Shown here: positions 1 through 8,015 of the stretch, one piece after another
How the letters are laid out: each line of letters begins with the position of its first letter
Position numbering within the stretch: the stretch's first letter is position 1
Notes under the pieces: generated by a model
The model's input: the letters and a program-made list of their open reading frames with translations, nothing else
Told to the model about the DNA's origin: nothing
Database searches by the model: none
Made by a program: the position numbers and the translations under genes
Assembly: GCA_015485375.1 (NCBI GenBank)
Contig: WFTU01000327.1
Coordinates: 1 to 21,148 of the forward strand
Direction of reading: 5' to 3'
Source of the DNA: Paracoccaceae bacterium
Lineage (GTDB): Bacteria; Pseudomonadota; Alphaproteobacteria; Rhodobacterales; Rhodobacteraceae
DNA length: 21,148 bases

Positions 1-113
1 CCGAAGCGCAGCGCATAAGCGGCAAACAGGCTAAACGGGATCAGGATGGTATCGACAGACAACAATATTGCCTGTTTTACCGGTCTCGATAGTCCCGAAA
101 GGAAAGAATACAT
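1..113 (-). CDS. N-terminus of CapD/PglF/WbpM-type membrane nucleotide-sugar 4,6-dehydratase (partial)
   Basis: Only the first 37 codons are inside the window; the gene continues beyond the left edge. The ATG is at 113-111, preceded by AGAGG about 7 nt upstream, a good ribosome binding site. The start reads MYSFLSGLSRPVKQ, then a hydrophobic stretch (AILLSVDTILIPFSLFAAYA) and LRFG. This 'LSRPVK + hydrophobic helix + ALRFG' opening is characteristic of the large (~620-650 aa) membrane-anchored UDP-HexNAc 4,6-dehydratases such as WbpM, PglF and CapD, which make the 4-keto-6-deoxy substrate for PglE-type aminotransferases. It lies on the same strand as the polysaccharide cluster, 204 bp beyond the flippase, and would feed the PglE-like aminotransferase at 8012-9145. 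The catalytic domain is not visible, so the call rests on the N-terminal signature and the context. Confidence 0.72.
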   Translation of the reverse strand, partial: MYSFLSGLSRPVKQAILLSVDTILIPFSLFAAYALRF

Positions 114-159
114 TTTTCAGCCTCTGCTGGAAGGTAAGTCAGAATACGCTGATATCCAC

Positions 160-188
160 TGAACGTTCACTTTTCCCTTCTAAGGGAA
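160..188. promoter_or_regulatory. Two adjacent dyad elements upstream of the dehydratase gene
   Basis: In the 204-bp gap (114-317) between the flippase stop and the leftward dehydratase start, two perfect dyads lie 3 nt apart: TGAACGTTCA (160-169) and TTCCCTTCTAAGGGAA (173-188; 7-bp arms, 2-nt centre). They sit about 47-75 nt upstream of the ATG at 113. A looser hairpin (CTGT-CCCG...CGGG-ACAG, 237-262) lies nearer the flippase end. None is followed by a T tract on the minus strand, so no intrinsic terminator is supported. They may be an operator or mRNA hairpins. No convincing -10/-35 pair was seen. Confidence 0.25.
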
Positions 189-317
189 CAATCCGGCGCA
201 CTTCCACTATTATTTCTGAAAATCGACGAAACTACTCTGTCTAATCCCGCAACCCGGGACAGATATGCTTCAAGAAGATACGCGCTTCCCCCGAAAAAAT
301 TTGTGCAGCGCATCTGC

Positions 318-1898
318 CTATGTTTGTTCGGAAACATGTATCCGGCGCCAAGTATAGATCAGACCGGAAGCCAGACCAAGCAGCACCACAACGGCTACGC
401 TGCCGTCGCGCATGAGTATGGAGTTTGTTTCGAAAGCCCGTGTTATCGCGAGTCCTGCCCCTCCCGAAACCAAAGCAATTACCAGTGGTATGGCCATTGG
501 TCGAAGTAGTCGATGAAGCGGGATCTGCAGCACTCTAGCGGCAATTGGCGGTAACAGTATCACATGGGTAATAACCTGCATTCCCACGAAAACCCACCCG
601 ACACTAATCACGGAAAAAGACTCCGGCGCCATCAGATACCAGCCTACGAGGATAACGGGGTTAGCAATGGCGGCAGGCACAAGCCAGGGAGTGAACCGAT
701 GCGCCAAACCCTTGCCGGTCATCGCGGACATCCAGCCCAAATTCAGACTCCGCAGGCCGATGCCCAACACCATTAACGCCGAGAGATCGGATATCTGCGC
801 GACTTTCCCCGCGGCCTGGGCGGGATCGAGAACATCGCCAATCCAGAGGGTGACAAGATCGTTGCGAAGCAAAAGGATGAAAACAATACCCTGAAATACG
901 AGAGCCGCTTGCAACGAGGTCGACATTTCAACCAGCCGCGCATGAATAGCCGGCTTGTCACCGCTATGTTGACCCCTTCGTTTTTCAATGCCGGCAAGGT
1001 TTGCAAAAATGGAATCCAGACCATTTACCAAGCCAACGGTTGCTTGGCGAATAAATCCCATTAGCCGGGTTGCAACACCGAAAGCCAGCGCACCTGCAGG
1101 GCCGAATACTGCTGCTACGAGCAATATATCAAATCTGACATACAAATTCATAGACAAGGTTTGCAGACTGCTCCAACCAATACGACCCATAATCTGTCGG
1201 AGCGTATTATATTCAGGCCACCCCCACTTCGGCCGGAAGTCACGCCCCAGTCGCAAAACGCCCCACGCGCATACGGTATAAGTAAGAATAACGAAGACGG
1301 AGGTTCCGGTGCCAATCTGAACCAGCTTATCGGCTTCGCCGGAAGGCAGTCCTGTGAAAACCCAAAGCGACAATACGACCGCTACGAGTTCGGAAAGACG
1401 CTCGAGAAACAAGAAGAAATTATAGCGTGGCTGACGCCCCGTGACGAGCAACACACTGGTAAACGGAGTTAAACCCACGACGACAAGCATGGTAGCGATG
1501 CGCAATCCAAGGAAGACTTTGGCTGCATAAGCGATTTCCGGGTCATCCGCCTGCGGTAGAAACCACAAGCCCAGTAGCAGCATAATAAGCGCTCCTGCCA
1601 GAGCAAAACCCGCAGAGATCGCGAGTGCAGCCGATAGGACCTCCCGGAATTTTCCCCTGTTCACCACACGTCCGTCCTGGACCTCGACGCCTAGAACAGG
1701 GACCAGTCCCATCCGCAATAGCTCCGTAATAATCACCGAAATTCCGAAACCAACGGTGATCGTAATATAAATCCCGTAGATGGTTTCGCTAATCCCGATA
1801 AGTAGTCGGGTTACCGTGAGGCCGATAACCAACCCTGCGAAAAGGCGCAGGTAGTTGGACAGTATCCGCCACTTTTCGTTTTGCAATATGGACGTCAC
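318..1898 (-). CDS. Wzx-like polysaccharide flippase (MOP/PST superfamily)
   Basis: A 526-aa, strongly hydrophobic protein with roughly 12-14 predicted membrane segments spread along its length, short charged loops, and a final segment ending in TWRRIHVSEQT. The size and layout fit the polysaccharide transporter/Wzx group of the MOP superfamily, which move undecaprenyl-linked repeat units across the inner membrane. There is no sharp catalytic motif, so the call rests on topology and on the position at the end of a glycan cluster. The start is a GTG at 1898 and its GTGA overlaps the stop of the upstream sulfotransferase by 4 nt, indicating translational coupling. The likely substrate is the lipid-linked sulfated repeat unit made by the neighbouring genes. 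An O-antigen ligase or a Wzy polymerase is less likely because no large periplasmic loop is evident. Confidence 0.85.
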   Translation of the reverse strand: MTSILQNEKWRILSNYLRLFAGLVIGLTVTRLLIGISETIYGIYITITVGFGISVIITELLRMGLVPVLGVEVQDGRVVNRGKFREVLSAALAISAGFALAGALIMLLLGLWFLPQADDPEIAYAAKVFLGLRIATMLVVVGLTPFTSVLLVTGRQPRYNFFLFLERLSELVAVVLSLWVFTGLPSGEADKLVQIGTGTSVFVILTYTVCAWGVLRLGRDFRPKWGWPEYNTLRQIMGRIGWSSLQTLSMNLYVRFDILLVAAVFGPAGALAFGVATRLMGFIRQATVGLVNGLDSIFANLAGIEKRRGQHSGDKPAIHARLVEMSTSLQAALVFQGIVFILLLRNDLVTLWIGDVLDPAQAAGKVAQISDLSALMVLGIGLRSLNLGWMSAMTGKGLAHRFTPWLVPAAIANPVILVGWYLMAPESFSVISVGWVFVGMQVITHVILLPPIAARVLQIPLHRLLRPMAIPLVIALVSGGAGLAITRAFETNSILMRDGSVAVVVLLGLASGLIYTWRRIHVSEQT

Positions 1899-2857
1899 TT
1901 GCCTTGCACCTCGCGGCGAAGCCTGCGACTAGCGCGCAAGGCCTTCCAGCGTTGGCGTGGAAAGCGCACAAAAGCTTTATGCAGGATACCGCCAACCCTG
2001 CTCGCTGCCATACGGATTCTGCCGAAATGTATTTTTTCTCCTTTTAACTCGTAGCCATGTCGAACCATCATGGTTCCCAAGGCCCACTCCAACAGGGCAA
2101 CATCCCGGCGCGGGAGCTGTTTTTTCCATGCCTCGATACTGTCAGTGAACAGTGCCCTGCGCGTATTTGCATGGTGGGTTTGTTCTTGCGAAAACCCGTC
2201 CGTCTCCCGAGTGTGAAAATTCAGCATATCAAGAGAAAAATCCACGCCGAGAAACACACATATATCACGCAGGGTAGATTCCGGATCGGTAACCAGGTCT
2301 TCGTAACGTATGGGCAAAAAGTCCGATCGGGCGGCCCAGTTTTCTAGCGTGGAAGTGCCACTTGCCCATTCGGAGGCGATATCCGCAACCGCATTCGATC
2401 CTACTTTTACCTTGCGATAGGAGGCCAGTACCGCGCGCGGATCGCGCATGATCTGCACTATCTTTGCACCGGAAAAACAATCGCGTATAGCATCGAGGTG
2501 ATTGACGTGATCAGGCGTTTTTTCACCAATGATCATGTTCGGGTGGGCGGCTGCATGAAAATCCAAAATAGCGGCAAGCGTTGCACATTCGAGAGGCTTT
2601 CCCTGATTTTTTCGCGCTTCAATCAGCGGTTTCAGTTTGTCAGAAGACAACCCTGCGTCGGCCAGCCACCAGGCCGATGCCACGGCCTCGGGAGTATCCG
2701 GGGCGGAATGCAAGCGTGGACGAACGGACCTGAAGAAAAAAGTCTCGGGGCAGACATAGATTTCCGGATGGGATGAAAGGATGGTTTTAAGAAGTGTCGT
2801 TCCGGATCGCCCGCAGCCCACGATAAAAAAGCGGTCTTGTCTGACAGGCTTCGACAT
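1895..2857 (-). CDS. Sulfotransferase family protein (PAPS-dependent, Sulfotransfer_3 type)
   Basis: About 320 aa. The 5'-phosphosulfate (PAPS) loop is GCGRSGTTLLK at residues 14-24, followed by a family-typical SSHPEIYVCPE. A GEKTPDH segment follows near residue 113, the 3'-phosphate-binding strand/helix IMRDPRAVLASYRK near 138-151, and IRYEDLV near 182. These are the standard landmarks of PAPS-dependent sulfotransferases. The start chosen is the ATG at 2857, which forms TGATG with the upstream stop and has AAGGA about 9 nt ahead; a TTG at 2863 would lie too close to that site. The C-terminal ~50 residues are rich in Arg and Lys. It overlaps the flippase gene by 4 nt. The acceptor is inferred to be a sugar hydroxyl or amine on the lipid-linked glycan. 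It is one of four sulfotransferase-like genes in the cluster. Confidence 0.9.
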   Translation of the reverse strand: MSKPVRQDRFFIVGCGRSGTTLLKTILSSHPEIYVCPETFFFRSVRPRLHSAPDTPEAVASAWWLADAGLSSDKLKPLIEARKNQGKPLECATLAAILDFHAAAHPNMIIGEKTPDHVNHLDAIRDCFSGAKIVQIMRDPRAVLASYRKVKVGSNAVADIASEWASGTSTLENWAARSDFLPIRYEDLVTDPESTLRDICVFLGVDFSLDMLNFHTRETDGFSQEQTHHANTRRALFTDSIEAWKKQLPRRDVALLEWALGTMMVRHGYELKGEKIHFGRIRMAASRVGGILHKAFVRFPRQRWKALRASRRLRREVQGK

Positions 2858-3663
2858 CAGCAATGTTCCTTTTCCTGAGGGTCGCGCGTGTAGCCCAACG
2901 TATCAAGCGCATGCCCCGCATAGTGATTAAACACTTCGCAGGCGTCCGGCGAAAACTGGTTTACCCAATCGCCCGCCACGCCTTTTCGAAGGAAAGAGCC
3001 TTTTTTTTCCGTACCGCTTTCACGACCGGACTGCGCCTGAAATGAATAATTTTCGACAATTTTGTCAATGCGGCTTTCGGATGGAAGGTCCCTTTGTAGC
3101 GCGACAACTATTTTTCCGATCTCGGCCTTCGGATCAAGCAAGAGGTCTTCATATCGTGTTTCTATTACCCCTGTCCTTCCGTGCCAGCGATCGACAAATT
3201 CGGGCCAGGTAAAAGACGGACCCACCACGTTTGTCATAAGCCCCTCGATAAATCTGGGGAGGTTCTCGCGAATATTGTCTGGATCCCTGATCCCTAGCAA
3301 CCGAGCATTCTTTGCCACATGTTCGGCATCGCCAAACTCGTGGCCGATCAAAAGGTGATTGTAAAACGAGACCATGATATCACGGCCATCTCTCCAGATG
3401 ACAACAACATTTTTCATACCTGTCGGGTTGAGTATGTGACATTGCATCAGGCAGGATCGCACCATCGGAAGCCGGTTGCGCGGATAGGGAAGTTGCAGCG
3501 TTTCAGAGAGCAACTGCGACAGCCACGAACCGCCGGATTTCGGATACTCGTTTACGATGACGTTGTGCGCGAACGGTCGCGTTGCACCCCTGAGGACCGC
3601 GAGTCTGGTGCCGCTGTTCAGTAGATGCCACCATCGTTTGTTTTGGCGTTCAATCAAAAACAT
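2857..3663 (-). CDS. Sulfotransferase domain protein (Sulfotransfer_1 type)
   Basis: 268 aa starting at an ATG. The PAPS loop is YPKSGGSWLSQLL (residues 40-52), the classical YPKSG(T)xW form of the cytosolic/Sulfotransfer_1 group, unlike the GxGRSGT form in two neighbours. The 3'-phosphate site is IWRDGRDIMVSFYNH (89-103; Arg91 and Ser99 are the expected contacts). ETRYEDLLLDPKAEI is the usual structural helix, and a GAT-like GVAGDW segment (FLRKGVAGDWVNQF) lies near the C-terminus, matching the family's RKGxxGDW motif. The gene starts 19 nt after the deacetylase stop, with only a weak ribosome site, and its stop overlaps the next sulfotransferase ATG by 1 nt. Acceptor unknown; the context points to the capsule or exopolysaccharide repeat. 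Confidence 0.9.
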   Translation of the reverse strand: MFLIERQNKRWWHLLNSGTRLAVLRGATRPFAHNVIVNEYPKSGGSWLSQLLSETLQLPYPRNRLPMVRSCLMQCHILNPTGMKNVVVIWRDGRDIMVSFYNHLLIGHEFGDAEHVAKNARLLGIRDPDNIRENLPRFIEGLMTNVVGPSFTWPEFVDRWHGRTGVIETRYEDLLLDPKAEIGKIVVALQRDLPSESRIDKIVENYSFQAQSGRESGTEKKGSFLRKGVAGDWVNQFSPDACEVFNHYAGHALDTLGYTRDPQEKEHC

Positions 3664-3682
3664 GGGTATGAATCCACTAAAG

Positions 3683-4573
3683 TTAAAATCCTGTGACAGA
3701 AATCAAACCGCGATCCCGATACTCGGCGATCTGACGCAAAAAATCATCCATGAAATCCTTCAGACCCGGCGTTTGCGAGAGATTGAAGGGATGTAACCAG
3801 AAATGCACATCGGCACCATTGGCGGCATGCGCCAGAGCGCGTGAAATCCGGTGTTGGTGCATATATCGCTTGAGGGACCCGCCAGATACACCCCAGTTTA
3901 AAAACTCGCTCGCATAGTGCAGCGTCAGCCCCGAGGAATCTTCCTCCTCCCAAACGGGGCTAACAGGACGCGAATACAGCGACCATGCCCGCCGTATCCG
4001 CCCCGGCCGGTTGGTCGGGTCCGGTGTATTGCGGGGCGGCATCCGGACGTGGGTGATGCCGGCTGCCCTGACAATGTCGAAATGCCCGAAATGGTTGCGG
4101 GGAAAAACGAGGCGCGTACAATCAAGCCCGAATGCCTCGTTTGCTTCTTTGGCGCGCGCCAGATCTTTGGCAAAAACGTCTACCCCCTGCTCGGGGTCCG
4201 AAAACAGAAGATGCGAGTAGGTATGGGTTCCGAATAACTGCGGGGTGCGCATGCCTGAAATCGTATCAAGAAGATCGCGCCCATCTATAGTAGCTTCATC
4301 AGCTTCGGCCAGAAATTCACCGATATCCCTCGCGTATTGACCACGAAGGTGGGAAAAATCCCGTTTTTCAGGATCGTCTATCATAGCGCCGACCACAGCC
4401 CAGGTGAGGGCAAATTCCAGATCATCCAGCTGCTTGGTGAAATGCTTCAAGGCTGGCCGCAGATCCCGATAAATGCCCGCAGCCTGATTTGCGCGCCATT
4501 GACCGTCGGCAGCGACGCCCCAACCACATTCGAAATCAAGCGAAATCCTGACCTTTCCCGTAGCCATTGTCAC
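3683..4573 (-). CDS. NodB-type polysaccharide deacetylase family protein
   Basis: 296 aa, no signal peptide, so probably cytoplasmic. The metal/catalytic motif 1 appears as SLDFECGWG (Asp13, Glu15), the D-F-E variant in cell-surface-glycan members of the carbohydrate esterase 4-like fold. Motif 2 is HTYSH (His117, His121), the zinc-binding HxxxH. FPRNH (157-161) matches the FPRN(Q/H) segment of this subgroup, and LHPFNL (260-265) supplies the late histidine. The family removes N- or O-acetyl groups from sugars. The start is a GTG at 4573 overlapping the upstream sulfotransferase stop (GTGA), with GAGGGGG ahead; an in-frame ATG at 4567 is a possible alternative. Lying between sulfotransferase genes, it may free amines for N-sulfation, but that is inference. 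Confidence 0.85.
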   Translation of the reverse strand: MTMATGKVRISLDFECGWGVAADGQWRANQAAGIYRDLRPALKHFTKQLDDLEFALTWAVVGAMIDDPEKRDFSHLRGQYARDIGEFLAEADEATIDGRDLLDTISGMRTPQLFGTHTYSHLLFSDPEQGVDVFAKDLARAKEANEAFGLDCTRLVFPRNHFGHFDIVRAAGITHVRMPPRNTPDPTNRPGRIRRAWSLYSRPVSPVWEEEDSSGLTLHYASEFLNWGVSGGSLKRYMHQHRISRALAHAANGADVHFWLHPFNLSQTPGLKDFMDDFLRQIAEYRDRGLISVTGF

Positions 4574-5487
4574 AGCCCCCCCTCGGCATCATAGCCGAGT
4601 TGTTCCATCATCGGTCCGATGACCGCTCCTAGCTTGGTGCGATCCGTTTGCGTCAAGCGCGAAAAACTTTCGGCGTTCTGACTGCGGATAGTAAAGGAAC
4701 GCGACCCTATGGTGATGGAGCCGTCATCCTCCAGCGTCACAACAGAGTCGTCGACACCTATGAACCGGAATATCTCGCGTATATGGTCAACCGGGTTTCT
4801 TGTGAAATCTTCATAGCGAATTTCGTGGTAGTGATTTAACGCCCCTTTGTCACGCTCGATTATCTGATTTGCAAAAACCCATTGCTCTCCAACCTGCTCG
4901 ATCGGATAAACATCGGAACCTACAGATTTGCGTGCGGCCCCCTTCGGGCTGGCCCTTCGACGGATACCCTCGCAGACACAATAACCGTTCCGGATTACGC
5001 CTACGAAATAGGCGTTTTCAAATCCATCCTGCAAGAACGGCATCCAGGCGCCGTGGACGATCGACTTTTCGATAAAGACTCTGGCCCCCCTCCGCCACCA
5101 GGGTCCCCAGTCGCGGATTGCTTGATGCGCGACCTTTTCGGGCTTCCGGTCAGACAAGTCGGCGGCGCGGGCATTGCGATACCACATACGTTCCCAGCCA
5201 CCCGCTTCGAGATTCGGGAAAGCGTCTGTCATCTCGACTCCTTCGCGAGGCAGTGATGATACCTCCGGATGGGCTCCGATCATTTCTCTTAATATTGTCG
5301 TTCCAGAATTGTAACACCCTCCCATGAAAACCCAGCGCTCCGGCGTTCGGCGCGGTAGCAGAATGCCAAACACCCGCCAAAGCCGAAATCGTATCCAGGC
5401 CCGTACAAGCGATTGCTGCACAAGACCTCTGAAAACCGCCCCCCGGTTCCGCTCCAAAAAGGCCCTGATACGGCCAGGATAGCTCAT
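4570..5487 (-). CDS. Sulfotransferase family protein
   Basis: 305 aa from the ATG at 5487. The frame stays open to 5601, but the extra 38 residues look non-coding (Arg/Thr/Cys-rich, only a TTG start), so they are excluded. After an Arg-rich amphipathic N-terminus, the PAPS loop is GGCYNSGTTILREM (residues 56-69), followed by GAHPEVSSLPREG. A FIEKS segment (138-142) matches the usual (G/V)EKTP position, and the 3'-phosphate site is VIRNGYCVCEGIRRR (164-178). In that site the family's Arg is kept but the usual Ser is replaced by Cys or Glu, so coenzyme contacts may differ. IRYEDFTRNP near 220 is standard. It is the first gene after the 246-bp gap and overlaps the deacetylase start by 4 nt. Confidence 0.87.
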   Translation of the reverse strand: MSYPGRIRAFLERNRGAVFRGLVQQSLVRAWIRFRLWRVFGILLPRRTPERWVFMGGCYNSGTTILREMIGAHPEVSSLPREGVEMTDAFPNLEAGGWERMWYRNARAADLSDRKPEKVAHQAIRDWGPWWRRGARVFIEKSIVHGAWMPFLQDGFENAYFVGVIRNGYCVCEGIRRRASPKGAARKSVGSDVYPIEQVGEQWVFANQIIERDKGALNHYHEIRYEDFTRNPVDHIREIFRFIGVDDSVVTLEDDGSITIGSRSFTIRSQNAESFSRLTQTDRTKLGAVIGPMMEQLGYDAEGGL

Positions 5488-5733
5488 CGTTTTTCCACTT
5501 CTTAGCGTTCGCGAACGCGGACACTGCCAAGTCTTGCAGCAGCGCGCCGTAAAGGTTCGGGTACTTCTACTTGAAGCGCGCCCTGTGAACCAGATATGCA
5601 AAGCGAAAACTTCGACCGATCTTGTCGTTCACACCTTTCCGCCATGTGGCGTTTCATCCCCGTTCCGGAACTCAACTTAACAAAGTTTCAAAGACTATGG
5701 AAACAGTACCGGAGACTTCAATTCGCGTTCTTT
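5488..5733. other. 246-bp gap inside the polysaccharide cluster, with palindromes
   Basis: This is the only break between 318 and 13911 longer than 20 nt. It contains a perfect 14-bp palindrome GCGTTCGCGAACGC (5505-5518), 18-31 nt upstream of the sulfotransferase ATG, and a 10-bp palindrome GTTCCGGAAC (5662-5671). A 51-codon minus-strand reading frame (ATG 5657, TAA 5502-5504) runs between them; its start lies right after GGGG with poor spacing, its codon choice is mixed and the peptide was not recognised, so it is not called as a gene. The gap could hold an internal promoter for the sulfation/export half of the cluster, but no clear -10/-35 pair was seen. Confidence 0.4.
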
Positions 5734-6831
5734 TTACGGAGTTGTCGCAAAATAGGCCGAAACGGTTTGCACAAACTGCTCGGCACAGGTATCGGCATCA
5801 AAGCGCGCGGCGCGCGCGTGCCCCTTGGCGACCAGATCTGCCCGCGTGGCTCCGGTCAGGTTTTGCAATGCAGCCAGTGCGGCAATAGTATCGCCGGCAG
5901 GCACGATCATACCTGCATCACCAATGCTTTCTTTGGCTGAAGTGGTATCGCAGGCTAGCACGGGACAACCTGCGGCCATTGCCTCTAGCGCAACCATAAA
6001 AAAACTTTCCAACTCGGAAAATGTGACCAGAGCATACGATGCGCGGAGTTGCGCGTACAGCTCTTCCCGCCCGAGATATCCAGTGAAGGAAACCGAAGGA
6101 GTCGCATCTACGAAAGCGCGATCGTCGGGGGGAAGGCTGGCGTAAATTGCGGCCTTGTCACCTACGAATACCAAACGCGCCGAAGGTTCATGGATACGCC
6201 ACGCACGAAACAGTTCCACTGTTTTGTCATTACGTTTATGGGGCGCTCCACTGGTTACCGTGACTAAAGTACGGTCTTGCCCATCTCGTGGAATTCCTTT
6301 GGTTGGCGGTGTATCAATACCAATATAGCATACCCTGGTACTTGCGCCGTTCTCCCCGGGTTCTTCTGCAAGGGCCTGGATAAAACGGCTCTCGAACAGG
6401 TTCAGCTGCGAGCGATTCAACGCGGCCTGCGAAGCCCGTCTCTGCATCACTGCGCGCAACCTCCCAACAGCGCGCACGCGATCCGCCAGCGGCAAGAAGG
6501 GAATGATGTTAATGTGATAGGTCACCTGCGACAGCGCGACCGGGCTGCGATAATTGAAGGACAAAATGAGATCATTGCCGAGGGTCCGGCACAAACCGGG
6601 CAGTTGAAACTTTCGAAACAACGTGGAGCGCACAGCTCCGGCAGCGTTGGAATGCATAGAAACCTCTACCCCGTCGGGTAGCGCATAAGTATCGAATATC
6701 GGGCGGCTGACCAGCACTGTTACCCGCCAGCCCGCGCGGGAAAAGGCACCCGCAAGCCGGACCATAACCACACCCCCGCCGCCACGGGCAAGGTTCAACC
6801 CGTCAATTAGGATATGTCGCCGAGTGTTCAT
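5734..6831 (-). CDS. Glycosyltransferase family 4-type (GT-B fold)
   Basis: 365 aa. The N-terminal Rossmann half starts with ILIDGLNLARGGGGVVMVRL and a 'RVTVLVSRP' strand. The C-terminal nucleotide-sugar domain shows VTVTSGAPHKRNDKTVELF (near 190-208), VFVGD (221-225), and GYLGREELYAQLRASYALV. The donor-binding signature is FSELESFFMVALEAMAAG, giving E275-x7-E283, the retaining GT4 EX7E motif, then a GCPVLACDTTSAKESIGDAG stretch. It probably adds one sugar to the lipid-linked intermediate on the cytoplasmic side. The ATG overlaps the upstream glycosyltransferase stop (ATGA). Donor and linkage cannot be read from sequence. It is the last gene of the tightly coupled block before the 246-bp gap. 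Confidence 0.88.
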   Translation of the reverse strand: MNTRRHILIDGLNLARGGGGVVMVRLAGAFSRAGWRVTVLVSRPIFDTYALPDGVEVSMHSNAAGAVRSTLFRKFQLPGLCRTLGNDLILSFNYRSPVALSQVTYHINIIPFLPLADRVRAVGRLRAVMQRRASQAALNRSQLNLFESRFIQALAEEPGENGASTRVCYIGIDTPPTKGIPRDGQDRTLVTVTSGAPHKRNDKTVELFRAWRIHEPSARLVFVGDKAAIYASLPPDDRAFVDATPSVSFTGYLGREELYAQLRASYALVTFSELESFFMVALEAMAAGCPVLACDTTSAKESIGDAGMIVPAGDTIAALAALQNLTGATRADLVAKGHARAARFDADTCAEQFVQTVSAYFATTP

Positions 6832-8015
6832 TCCGCTTTCAAACCTTCAACCATATCCCGCCAGAGTTTCAATACATGCGCCTCGTCCGAGGTATTTGCG
6901 TACCAGTCCAGAACCAGGTCCCGGCCAGGGGGGTGATCCAGTAACCTTCGCAAGGCTGTGGCAATTCCTTGCGCTGTGGGATCTTGCGCTACAACTCCGA
7001 CCCCTGCCGCTTCCAGTTCCCGCGCAAGGTGGCTTTCGGGCTCGACCAGCGCCAGTATCGGTACTCCGAGTCCCGCGTAAGTCAATACCTTGGACGGATA
7101 CGCCACCCGGTAGATATCGGGGCTCAGCGACACGAGGCCCACCGCGGAATCTTCAATCAGAAGCCGGGCCTGCGCAAATGGCAAGAAAGGACCAAACCGA
7201 ACCTGCGGATGATTTTTCCAACGCGCCTTCAGATCTGCCAACGCGGCTCCGTCGCCCAGAAAAAACAGCTCAAGATCCGGATAGTCATCAAAGCACTGCG
7301 CTATGCCCTCGGACAAACGGAGCAGGTTCTGAAAACGCCCAAGATTGCCGGCAAAAATTACCCGGCGCCCGGCCGGGTCGCGGATCAGATTGGCAGGCGG
7401 AGTATCGCTGTCGGAAAAGTCATCCAGCGAGAAGTTGTTTATTATATGTACAGGTAAATTTTTTAGTCCACGGGACGCCAGTGTAGCGGCCATGTCTTCC
7501 GACAGGACGATAATTGCAGCAGCCCGTCGCAAGGTTTGGTTGTCCATCCATTTAAGGATACGAGCCGGCATCCCCCGCCCCATCCGGTCACCCGAGTAGA
7601 GTGATACCTCGGGATGAATATCCATCATGTGATAGACAAACCGCGCTCCAACCAGACGAGCTGCAAGGCTGGCCGTCCAGCCCGCAACAACGGGAGGAAA
7701 GGTCGAAGCAGTAACAACGTCCGGACGCAAACGCAGCACATGGAAAAAAAGTGCGACACAATACAAGAATACATTCGCTACGCGCAGCACGATATTTTGG
7801 CGGTTTTCCCGGAAGACCCAGCAGCGATATACGCGCAACCGGCCCAGAGTCTCTCTCGTCGGCACATCTATCGCTTTATCCCGATACGAAGGTCTTGAGG
7901 CAAACACATGGACCTCGTGACCTGCCTCGACCAGCCCCTCTCCAATCGAGCGCAACATAAGAGCATAAGGGGGCGAGTCGGGCCAAAAATACCTATGGGT
8001 AAGCAGAACTTTCAT
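6828..8015 (-). CDS. WbuB-like GT4 glycosyltransferase, candidate L-FucNAc transferase
   Basis: 395 aa. MKVLLTHRYFWPDSPPYALM with RSIGEGLVEAGHEVHVF is the opening typical of the WbuB group (substrate loop followed by the first helix). It continues with PDVVTASTFPPVVAGW, VYHMMDIHPE (127-136), FAGNLGRFQNL (221-231), and the donor site segment YRVAYPSKVLTYAGLGVPIL. The usual GT4 EX7E is modified here to an S-P/K form, as in WbuB relatives. In E. coli O26-type clusters wbuB follows the fnlABC genes that make UDP-L-FucNAc, and the same pathway is encoded here (10602-13911), so FucNAc transfer is a reasonable inference. It overlaps both neighbours by 4 nt. The exact acceptor is unknown. Confidence 0.85.
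   Translation of the reverse strand: MKVLLTHRYFWPDSPPYALMLRSIGEGLVEAGHEVHVFASRPSYRDKAIDVPTRETLGRLRVYRCWVFRENRQNIVLRVANVFLYCVALFFHVLRLRPDVVTASTFPPVVAGWTASLAARLVGARFVYHMMDIHPEVSLYSGDRMGRGMPARILKWMDNQTLRRAAAIIVLSEDMAATLASRGLKNLPVHIINNFSLDDFSDSDTPPANLIRDPAGRRVIFAGNLGRFQNLLRLSEGIAQCFDDYPDLELFFLGDGAALADLKARWKNHPQVRFGPFLPFAQARLLIEDSAVGLVSLSPDIYRVAYPSKVLTYAGLGVPILALVEPESHLARELEAAGVGVVAQDPTAQGIATALRRLLDHPPGRDLVLDWYANTSDEAHVLKLWRDMVEGLKAE

Noticed and set aside
171..190. Intrinsic terminator after the flippase gene
   Set aside because: The stem is real, but the minus strand has AAAAG rather than a T tract after it and the 2-nt loop is too tight.
5488..5601. N-terminal extension of the sulfotransferase frame
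   Set aside because: The 38 extra residues are Arg/Thr/Cys-rich with only a TTG start, and they cross a 14-bp palindrome; the ATG at 5487 is a better start.
5502..5657. 51-codon minus-strand small ORF in the intra-cluster gap
   Set aside because: Poor ribosome-site spacing, mixed codon use and no recognisable product; kept only as a note.
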